Shown in pieces: positions 1-3,921 of a DNA stretch of 5,600 nucleotides. Below the pieces are notes generated by a model. The model made no database searches. It was not told where the DNA came from and worked only from the letters and a program-made list of their open reading frames with translations. The translations under genes and the position numbers were made by a program. Location of the stretch: the NCBI GenBank assembly GCA_045616885.1, contig JAZLHS010000065.1:1-5600 (forward strand), given 5' to 3'. The DNA comes from RGIG250 sp045616885 (lineage in GTDB: Bacteria > Bacillota > Negativicutes > Selenomonadales > Selenomonadaceae). Every line of letters starts with the position of its first letter. The stretch's first letter is position 1.

Positions 1-109
1 CAGTAGCAAAGCTGATAAAATCCATACGCTCGCCACGGCTGATAAAAACAATAAAGTTCGTAAGCAGCATGGCGACCATCCATAACGCCTCACGCTTTCG
101 TTTGCTCAT
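1..109 (-). CDS. Small membrane protein, N-terminus only (runs off the left edge)
   Basis: The ATG at 107-109 has GGGAGG 7 nt upstream and opens a frame of 36 codons to the window edge. The product begins MSKRKREALW, followed by a hydrophobic segment at about 9-23 (LWMVAMLLTNFIVFI) and then SRGERMDFISFAT. The positive residues before the membrane helix (KRKR) suggest that the N-terminus stays in the cytoplasm. The segment is short, so it may be an anchor or signal; no lipobox or cleavage site can be judged from the fragment. It continues the same operon. Nothing identifies a function, and the full length is unknown. Confidence 0.65.
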   Translation of the reverse strand, partial: MSKRKREALWMVAMLLTNFIVFISRGERMDFISFAT

Positions 110-111
110 GT

Positions 112-132
112 TCAATCCTCCCAATACGGCAT
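112..132 (-). other. Six-codon mini-ORF (MPYWED-stop), possible gene remnant
   Basis: One base after the stop of the cysteine-rich gene, an ATG opens a six-codon frame, MPYWED, ending in TGA at 112-114. GGGAG lies about 10 nt before it. Its last codons (TAT TGG GAG GAT TGA) again embed the GGGAGG ribosome site of the next gene. It occupies the place of a normal gene between two others and may be the fused start and end of a deleted small gene, or just sequence shaped by the next ribosome site. Confidence 0.35.
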
Positions 133-133
133 A

Positions 134-313
134 TCAGCATATCTCCCAATTGCAAGGTGAAAAACCGTCTTTGTTCTTCAGCTTACATTCGCCATTGACA
201 CAGTAGCCGCACTCACACTCTAAATCTCCATTATTTTTTACTTCTCTAACAACGCAACAACAAAGTATCAGCTTCTCTGCCGCCTCTTTCATATAGACTC
301 TGTCCTGCTTCAT
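134..313 (-). CDS. Cysteine-rich 59-residue phage protein
   Basis: The frame runs from an ATG directly after the preceding TGA to a TGA at 134-136. The product has nine cysteines in 59 residues: C18-C19-C20, then C33, C35, C38, C43, C54 and C59. The ECECGYCVNGECKLK core with C33-x-C35-x2-C38-x4-C43 looks like a metal-binding knuckle, probably zinc, though disulfides are possible if exported; no signal peptide is seen. GGGAGG lies 8 nt before the ATG. The C-terminal SPCNWEIC repeats the W-E-V-C ending of its neighbour. It is short but has a firm ribosome site and abuts its neighbour. The family is not recognised, and a role in DNA or RNA binding would be a guess. Confidence 0.77.
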   Translation of the reverse strand: MKQDRVYMKEAAEKLILCCCVVREVKNNGDLECECGYCVNGECKLKNKDGFSPCNWEIC

Positions 314-487
314 TCAGCATACCTCCCAATCATCCGGAACATCCTCAACCTTGAACTTCCCCGGCTCCCGTGCAGGAACATGGGCGTGCTTGATATCCTT
401 TACAAACTCGCACTTGCCCCATGCCTTACGCTTTATCTTTTTGCTCTGCTTAATGGCGTTCTGTATCTCCTTATCAGTCAGCTTCAT
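314..487 (-). CDS. Unknown 57-residue basic phage protein
   Basis: The product starts MKLTDKEIQNAIKQSKKIKRKAWGK and ends FKVEDVPDDWEVC. The first half is strongly basic and helical, the end acidic. The start at 487 is chosen over an upstream in-frame TTG at 499 because GGAGG lies 5 nt before it and it overlaps the preceding stop as ATGA. Its last codons (GAT TGG GAG GTA TGC TGA) carry the Shine-Dalgarno of the next gene, whose ATG abuts the stop. The same terminal D/N-W-E-V/I-C-stop sequence ends the following gene. No family is recognised; the basic helix could bind nucleic acid, but nothing shows this directly. Confidence 0.75.
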   Translation of the reverse strand: MKLTDKEIQNAIKQSKKIKRKAWGKCEFVKDIKHAHVPAREPGKFKVEDVPDDWEVC

Positions 488-900
488 TTTACCCTCCAAG
501 ATACATCTGGCTCCCTTGCTTCAAGATACTTGCAGTAGGCTTCTATGTTTTTCTCTGCCTCACTTCTAGTTTTGAAACAGTTACCCAAAAGATAAAGCAT
601 TTCATCATTTTGATTATCCCACCAATAAATTCCTACAACGCTCTTATTTAATGGGTTTATTGCATAGTAAGTCCCATCAGTCTTTGGCTTCCACGGCTTC
701 TTTACAATCTCAAAATCTCCTGTCAAAAGTGCTATCAGAAACCCTGCATCATCGTCCCCGGTGCAATCAATAAATCCTCTCGCTTCAATGTGGAATGGAT
801 TGTATGCAGACGGTATGCCGTCTTTGTCTACTAGATTAAATTCCTCACCAATTTCCACGCCTAGCATCTTAGCAACATCAGCCATATAGTTCTTACTCAT
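484..900 (-). CDS. Unknown 138-residue phage protein
   Basis: The product opens with MSKNYMADVAKMLGVEIGEEF, a pattern (MLGV.-GEEF) common at the start of small Bacillota phage proteins of unknown role. It continues with LLTGDFEIVKKPWKPKTDGTYYAI (about 59-82), where K-P-W-K-P-K-x-G-x-x-Y-Y is also recurrent, then VGIYWWDNQNDEMLYLLGNCFKTRSEAEKNIEAYCKYL. The W-rich strands followed by a final helix suggest a small alpha/beta domain; no active-site motif is visible. AGGAGG lies 6 nt before the ATG, which overlaps the upstream stop as ATGA. Its own stop overlaps the next ATG in the same way (484-487). It is thus firmly embedded in the operon. The family resemblance is from memory and carries no function. 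Confidence 0.8.
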   Translation of the reverse strand: MSKNYMADVAKMLGVEIGEEFNLVDKDGIPSAYNPFHIEARGFIDCTGDDDAGFLIALLTGDFEIVKKPWKPKTDGTYYAINPLNKSVVGIYWWDNQNDEMLYLLGNCFKTRSEAEKNIEAYCKYLEAREPDVSWRVK

Positions 901-1130
901 TGTTTACCTCCTATCTCCCCGACATTGGTGTCGGGAACATCACACCGTCTAATTTCCGCAATTGCTTTAGTTGTTTGTAGCCAAGCTTCTATGGCATCTA
1001 CTAAGAAATCTCCCATATTCGCTTTCTTATATTCTTTGAGCGTTTTTTGCGCAAGCTTAAACCCTGACTGTAGTTTGTTGAACGCCTCATCATTTAACAG
1101 TAATACTATTTTGTGTCTCGCTACTTCCAT
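897..1130 (-). CDS. Unknown 77-residue phage protein, possibly ribbon-helix-helix-like
   Basis: The product begins with a strand-like MEVARHKIVLLLNDEAFNKL, continues with helices (SGFKLAQKTLKEYKKA and MGDFLVDAIEAWLQTTKAI) and ends in a polar tail with DVPDTNVGEIGGKQ. A short beta strand followed by helices, with a late G-D-F-L-V-D-A-I segment, resembles ribbon-helix-helix DNA-binding proteins, but the match is loose and the central helix is longer than usual. The start is secure: AGGAGG lies 6 nt before the ATG, and the gene begins 3 nt after the transglycosylase stop. The stop overlaps the next start as ATGA (897-900), so translation is probably coupled. The tail codons GGA GGT also provide the next ribosome site. 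Function remains unknown. Confidence 0.77.
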   Translation of the reverse strand: MEVARHKIVLLLNDEAFNKLQSGFKLAQKTLKEYKKANMGDFLVDAIEAWLQTTKAIAEIRRCDVPDTNVGEIGGKQ

Positions 1131-1133
1131 GCC

Positions 1134-1733
1134 CTACCTCCTCGGCCTCAGTACACTTTCTTCTCCCAGCAGCGCGGCAAATCTCTCGCTTCTCAGCATT
1201 ACTTCACGGCTATAGGGACTCGATATAGACCCATGCCGGAAATAATACTCATACGCCCCCGCCTGCCCGCAGTTATACGCCACGAGCACCTTGTTCCAAT
1301 CCCGATATTCTCTGTAGAGATAACCGAGAAGCCACGTACCTATCCGGATATTTTCGTGAGGCTCGATAATAATCTCCTTCGCCCCGTGCACCGTATTAAT
1401 CTGCATCAGCCCGAAAGAGTCACCCCCATCGGCATTAATATCGAAGCGGCTTTCCTGCTCACATACCGCCAGTGCCAGCACATAAGGCACGCCGTTTAGT
1501 TCTGCCTGCTGTCTTAAAAATAGCTGCAACTCTCCCGACAACGGTATATCCTTATGCACCATAATTTTCTTCTTCGCCGGTGTCTGACTCTTTGCCGGTG
1601 CCTCAGTTTTTACCGGCCTCGCCGTAGCCGCCGCCGTCTCAACGCTGGTCGCTTCGTACACACCAGCAACCGACGCGCAAAGCAGAACGCCTGCCGCTAC
1701 CTGAATAATTGTTTTAGAATTTGGAACCTTCAT
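1134..1733 (-). CDS. Membrane-anchored lytic transglycosylase (SLT domain)
   Basis: The 199-residue product is a soluble-lytic-transglycosylase (SLT) type enzyme, which cleaves peptidoglycan between MurNAc and GlcNAc to give an anhydro end. Residues about 8-28 are a hydrophobic signal or anchor (IIQVAAGVLLCASVAGVY). Residues about 31-57 are an Ala/Pro/Lys/Thr linker. The catalytic domain runs from about 64: catalytic E94 in EQESRF, GLMQI at 108-112, N113, ENIRIG at 127-132 and AYNCG at 152-156, all family hallmarks. It should act outside the membrane. The start at 1733 is preferred over an upstream ATG at 1748 because GGAGG lies 6 nt before it. No lipobox is present. It lies among early genes rather than with a tail or lysis module, which is unusual. 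The C-terminal sequence after about 170 is short and basic. Confidence 0.88.
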   Translation of the reverse strand: MKVPNSKTIIQVAAGVLLCASVAGVYEATSVETAAATARPVKTEAPAKSQTPAKKKIMVHKDIPLSGELQLFLRQQAELNGVPYVLALAVCEQESRFDINADGGDSFGLMQINTVHGAKEIIIEPHENIRIGTWLLGYLYREYRDWNKVLVAYNCGQAGAYEYYFRHGSISSPYSREVMLRSERFAALLGEESVLRPRR

Positions 1734-1872
1734 CTTTAACCTCCACATTTACAGCGAAGCAATCGTTGACCGTTATGTCAATTCGCATTACTCCATATCC
1801 TATGATTGACAAAGCAACCATCATTACCCACTCAAAGATAGAAACTATTATTCCTGCCATCGTTTCGCGCAT
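1714..1872 (-). CDS. Small single-pass membrane protein (52 residues)
   Basis: The product is 52 residues with one strong membrane segment at about 6-28 (AGIIVSIFEWVMMVALSIIG and following), then a polar, acidic C-terminal half (RIDITVNDCFAVNVEVKDEG). The ATG at 1870-1872 is chosen because AAAGGGG lies 8 nt upstream; the same frame is open further upstream, but earlier ATGs lack a ribosome site. It overlaps the previous gene by 25 nt and the lytic transglycosylase gene by 20 nt, and its last codons hold that gene's GGAGG. The tight coupling to a membrane-anchored peptidoglycan enzyme suggests they act together at the envelope, but this is inference. A single short helix could also fit a holin-like or anchoring role; nothing distinguishes these. 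Confidence 0.75.
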   Translation of the reverse strand: MRETMAGIIVSIFEWVMMVALSIIGYGVMRIDITVNDCFAVNVEVKDEGSKF

Positions 1873-2138
1873 ATATATAACCCCTTTGACGCTGCTGAAT
1901 ACCCACTGTCCTCTAAATGCTGTCGGACGCTGCCAATATATCCCTCCCGGCGTCTGTATCCATTCTTGCAGACAAACTCTACAAGGTGCCACCATCCGCG
2001 CGGGTGTATGTATACGACCGTCCCCTCTCTCATCTGTGTTCCTGTCCCTGTATACACTGGCCTTATTACCGTATCACCCAGCTTTAGCCCTCCGAACCTT
2101 TTTCGGTATACGCTCTCCACTGTGAATATTTCTTCCAT
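1848..2138 (-). CDS. Unknown phage protein with a GTVVYIHP core
   Basis: The 96-residue product contains LKLGDTVIRPV (about 19-29), then EGTVVYIHPRGWWHLVEFV (about 38-56) and GYRRREGYIG. This G-D-x-V / G-x-V-V-Y-I-H-P / V-E-F pattern recurs in small proteins of Bacillota phages and looks like a compact all-beta, SH3-like fold; no function is known to me. The annotated ATG at 2138 has only a G-run (GGGGGG) 4 nt upstream and lies 65 nt inside the preceding gene. A stronger GGAGGG (2088-2093) lies inside the gene, 6 nt before an in-frame CTG (2079-2081), just before the core. The true start may therefore be later, giving about 77 residues. The 3' end overlaps the membrane-protein gene by 25 nt. 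Confidence 0.75.
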   Translation of the reverse strand: MEEIFTVESVYRKRFGGLKLGDTVIRPVYTGTGTQMREGTVVYIHPRGWWHLVEFVCKNGYRRREGYIGSVRQHLEDSGYSAASKGLYICAKRWQE

Positions 2139-2373
2139 TTTGCCCCCCGGTTGCCAGCCAAAGTGCCCGTTTCACCGTGATAATGCTTCGGTCTGCCATT
2201 ACCTGCCATATCGTCAGCAGCTCAAGCCCTGCACGCTCTATTACAGCCTCGTCTACCTCGCGTATGCTGCAACCAAACTCGCGCTCAAATTTATCCGGAT
2301 AATAGCGGTACCCTCTGACCGTATTCTTTACTTTTTCTATACACGCCTCTGCACATAATTTATCTTTTCTCAT
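2074..2373 (-). CDS. Unknown 99-residue phage protein
   Basis: The product is 99 residues, mostly helical in appearance: an N-terminal charged helix (MRKDKLCAEACIEKVKNTVR), a YRYYPDKFEREFGCSI segment, then REVDEAVIERAGLELLTIWQ, and a basic C-terminus (KKVRRAKAG). I do not recognise a family and see no catalytic motif. The ATG has a textbook AAGGAG 8 nt upstream, so start and expression are well supported. Its 3' end overlaps the following gene by 65 nt if that gene uses its ATG at 2138, which is long for this operon. The basic tail is encoded within that overlap. A DNA-binding or structural role would be guesswork. Confidence 0.78.
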   Translation of the reverse strand: MRKDKLCAEACIEKVKNTVRGYRYYPDKFEREFGCSIREVDEAVIERAGLELLTIWQVMADRSIITVKRALWLATGGQNGRNIHSGERIPKKVRRAKAG

Positions 2374-2385
2374 GCTCGTTTCTCC

Positions 2386-2562
2386 TTAACCGTTTTTCCT
2401 GTCACCATTTCGGAATTTTTTGTATATTTTCCCGCTTTCGTTGTGCTGTATCTCGCATTCCAGCACCCTAAACCCGCATTTTTTAGCCTCACGCTTAAAA
2501 AACGCTATCAGCCCGTTACCGACTTTATTTATCTTGTCAACTGCATTCGTCTCCAAACTCAT
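2386..2562 (-). CDS. Unknown 58-residue phage protein
   Basis: A 58-codon frame runs from an ATG inside the end of rusA (26-nt overlap) to TAA at 2386-2388. Its product begins MSLETNAVDK, has the helical-looking INKVGNGLIAFFKREAKKCG and ends in the basic KFRNGDRKNG. No family is recognised. It fills what would otherwise be a 160-nt hole between rusA and the next gene in an otherwise gapless block, and its composition resembles its neighbours. AAAGGG lies 3 nt before the ATG, but 8 nt before an in-frame TTG two codons further on (2554-2556), which may be the real start and would give 56 residues. The closely spaced next gene begins 12 nt after its stop. Coding status is likely, function unknown. 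Confidence 0.68.
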   Translation of the reverse strand: MSLETNAVDKINKVGNGLIAFFKREAKKCGFRVLECEIQHNESGKIYKKFRNGDRKNG

Positions 2563-3049
2563 CCGCCCTTTCGCGAAGTATAGTCTCCCGCTTATACGGA
2601 ACGACTGACATATTGACCGCCGGTGTCTCGCCGTACACCTTCCATGCGCTCATGACTATCACCTGACTATCATCGAGCCACACGACACCGTTCGCCGCGT
2701 CAAAAGCCGCCTTTACTAAGTTGTCAATATCGCCTTTTCTTTGTACCTGCGGGACAACTACCCTTTTTACCGCCTCCTCTTTTGCTTTCTTCGACCACGA
2801 CTTCGGGATTGGCAAGATAAATTCAATCTGCACTTCCAGCGGATAAGTAACAGGCTCCAGCCCGTTCATCTGCTGTCTTAGGAGTGTCCCTAGCGTCTTT
2901 TTATATTCCCGGCTTTTCTCCGGGTCATACATCACGACACGACCATGCTTGCCCTTTGATGCTATGTATCGCCCTCGCTGTCGCTTCTGTACTACTGGTT
3001 CTATTTCCGCCCTAAATATCAGATATACCCCTCCATTCTTGCTACCCAT
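2537..3049 (-). CDS. rusA: RusA-family Holliday junction resolvase
   Basis: The 170-residue product matches the RusA family of phage endodeoxyribonucleases, which bind four-way DNA junctions as dimers and cut them symmetrically. The key region is residues 105-130: KGDIDNLVKAAFDAANG, then WLDDSQV. D107 and D109 with N110 and K113 match the catalytic D-x-D-N-x-x-K, and D126-D127 supply the third metal-binding acid. The N-terminal FRAEIEPVVQKRQRGR is the usual RusA opening. The start is uncertain. The ATG at 3047-3049 has no good Shine-Dalgarno, whereas GGAGGGG at 3028-3034 lies inside the gene, 5 nt before a CTG codon (3020-3022). That codon would give a 161-residue protein matching the family's usual N-terminus. 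The 3' end overlaps the next small gene by 26 nt. Confidence 0.92.
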   Translation of the reverse strand: MGSKNGGVYLIFRAEIEPVVQKRQRGRYIASKGKHGRVVMYDPEKSREYKKTLGTLLRQQMNGLEPVTYPLEVQIEFILPIPKSWSKKAKEEAVKRVVVPQVQRKGDIDNLVKAAFDAANGVVWLDDSQVIVMSAWKVYGETPAVNMSVVPYKRETILRERADEFGDECS

Positions 3050-3132
3050 TTCCCATACGACATACCCGCCACCCTTGCGGCCACTATTTTTTCTCGCAGG
3101 CTTAAATTTTTTGTCCCGTTTTGGGCTTTTTT
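3019..3132 (-). pseudogene. Open in-frame tail after the zinc-knuckle stop, possible detached C-terminus
   Basis: After the TAA at 3133-3135, the same frame runs 37 codons (KKAQNGTKNL, then SLREKIVAAR, then VAGMSYGKWVARMEGYI) to a TGA. The section from SLREK onward looks like real protein. A G-[ML]-S-Y-G-[KQ]-[YWF]-V ending is one I associate with the C-termini of small phage zinc-finger proteins; this is recalled, not searched. Internal GTG or ATG codons lack a good ribosome site, so independent translation seems unlikely. It may be the original C-terminus separated by a nonsense change, or be reached by stop readthrough. It fills what would otherwise be an 83-nt gap in a block where most genes overlap. 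Confidence 0.45.
3028..3034 (-). promoter_or_regulatory. Strong internal Shine-Dalgarno (GGAGGGG) likely serving rusA
   Basis: On the minus strand GGAGGGG is followed after 5 nt by an in-frame CTG and after 8 nt by ATA. The CTG overlaps the TGA of the upstream open tail as CTGA, mirroring the ATGA junctions at 897-900 and 484-487. The annotated ATG at 3049 has only a weak GGGA at wrong spacing. This suggests that rusA starts here on a non-standard codon; it remains an inference. Confidence 0.45.
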
Positions 3133-3438
3133 TTACCTGCTGGCGTTACTTTCTTTCTTCGCCTGTTTCTTGCAGTCAGGACAATATTTTTGGTGTATGC
3201 CGTTTGGCGTATATGCTGCATTGCACATATCACACCGCTTCTCGCTAAGGGTTCTCGGCGTTCGTTCCATCTTCGCCCCCGGCGGCAGTCCCTTTTTCCT
3301 GCGGTATTCGTCTTTCTTCCGCTGGCACTTTATTTTCATCCGGCATTTATCGGAGCAGTATTTCGACCGGTAGGAGCCGACTTTGAACGCTGTACCGCAC
3401 ACCGGGCAATTCGCTATTCTGTCTTTATCTGCCGCCAT
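3133..3438 (-). CDS. Small two-zinc-knuckle phage protein, possibly cut short by an in-frame stop
   Basis: The 101-residue product has two clear Cys4 zinc-binding units. The first is C11-x2-C14 with C28-x3-C32 (CPVC, then YCSDKC). The second is C69-x2-C72 with C86-x2-C89 (CDMC, then YCPDC). A basic segment (KIKCQRKKDEYRRKKG) lies between them. Such small zinc-ribbon proteins are common in phage early regions and may bind DNA, RNA or protein; the partner is unknown. The ATG lies inside the preceding gene, with GGGG 8 nt upstream. The frame ends at TAA (3133-3135), but the same frame continues open for 37 protein-like codons to a TGA at 3019-3021, so the gene may be truncated or read through. 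The zinc motifs are firm; the function is not known. Confidence 0.82.
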   Translation of the reverse strand: MAADKDRIANCPVCGTAFKVGSYRSKYCSDKCRMKIKCQRKKDEYRRKKGLPPGAKMERTPRTLSEKRCDMCNAAYTPNGIHQKYCPDCKKQAKKESNASR

Positions 3439-3908
3439 TTTACTCGCCCCGTTTCATCTTCAATGCATACGCTATAACCGCCCAATATCATCGGTAGAGG
3501 CGTATTCGGCGGCGGTATTTTTATCCCGCATTCAGCCTCCAGTACCTCCATCATCTTTGCGGCACTCATTGTATCTTCCTCATTGGCACACGGTTTATTC
3601 GCCTCATTCATTTCTGCTGCCAGCTTGCAGACATTGAGGTAGGTTCGCTTCATGCGCTCATGTCCCCAGCCCTCATGGAACCGCAAAGTGTAGAAGATAA
3701 AGGCTATAGCCTGATTGAACATGGACATTTCCATTGCCGCTTGGTCTCGTATCGCCGCTTTCATGTCCTCTACCCGCTGTTCCCTGATTACCTGTTCGGC
3801 GATGGTTTTTGCCTCGGCTATGCGCCGATTTCTTATTGCTTCTTTCTGCTTGCGCTCAGCCTCTTTTTTCTTCTCGTTCTGGCGTTTCTGTTTCCTTGCC
3901 TGACTCAT
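3414..3908 (-). CDS. Unknown phage protein with basic coiled-coil N-terminus
   Basis: This 164-residue protein is not recognised. Residues about 1-58 are very rich in Lys, Arg, Glu, Gln and Ala without proline and should form a long charged helix or coiled coil (MSQARKQKRQ, ending RDQAAME). Residues about 60-100 look globular and helical (AIAFIFYTLRFHEGWG, then YLNVCKLAAEMNEA). A Pro-rich turn at 131-138 precedes a short strand-like tail ending in KWRQIKTE. The ATG has AAGGGG 8 nt upstream and follows the loader's stop by 13 nt, while its end overlaps the zinc-knuckle gene by 25 nt, so it clearly belongs to the same operon. Its place among replication genes suggests a nucleic-acid or replisome accessory role, but nothing in the sequence proves that. 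Confidence 0.8.
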   Translation of the reverse strand: MSQARKQKRQNEKKKEAERKQKEAIRNRRIAEAKTIAEQVIREQRVEDMKAAIRDQAAMEMSMFNQAIAFIFYTLRFHEGWGHERMKRTYLNVCKLAAEMNEANKPCANEEDTMSAAKMMEVLEAECGIKIPPPNTPLPMILGGYSVCIEDETGRVKWRQIKTE

Positions 3909-3921
3909 GCTCTTAACCCCT

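Noticed and set aside
11..47. Direct repeat GCTGATAAAA at 11-20 and 38-47
   Set aside because: It is short and explained by two FIS codon runs in the partial membrane protein; no further copies are visible.
1113..1499. Plus-strand open frame of 128 codons opposite the lytic transglycosylase gene
   Set aside because: It is antisense to a gene with clear SLT motifs, has no ribosome site, and its product is Pro/Arg/Ile-rich with no recognisable pattern.
1675..1690. Possible lipobox around the Leu-Leu-Cys-Ala of the transglycosylase leader
   Set aside because: The residue before Cys is Leu rather than Gly, Ala or Ser, so it does not fit a lipoprotein signal.
1873..1995. Upstream extension of the small membrane protein in the same frame
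   Set aside because: The region is the coding body of the GTVVYIHP gene, and the strong AAAGGGG lies just before the ATG at 1872.
1721..2358. Two overlapping plus-strand open frames (1721-2125 and 1966-2358)
   Set aside because: They lie opposite several coupled minus-strand genes with good ribosome sites. Their starts lack Shine-Dalgarno sequences and their compositions look like antisense readings.
2544..2549. TTGACA-like -35 element on the minus strand at the end of rusA
   Set aside because: No -10-like hexamer lies 16-18 nt downstream, and the site is inside coding sequence of an uninterrupted operon.
3049..3146. In-frame upstream extension of rusA encoding a Lys/Arg-rich stretch
   Set aside because: No ATG, GTG or TTG occurs in that frame between the upstream stop and 3049, and the zinc-knuckle tail is read there in another, more protein-like frame.
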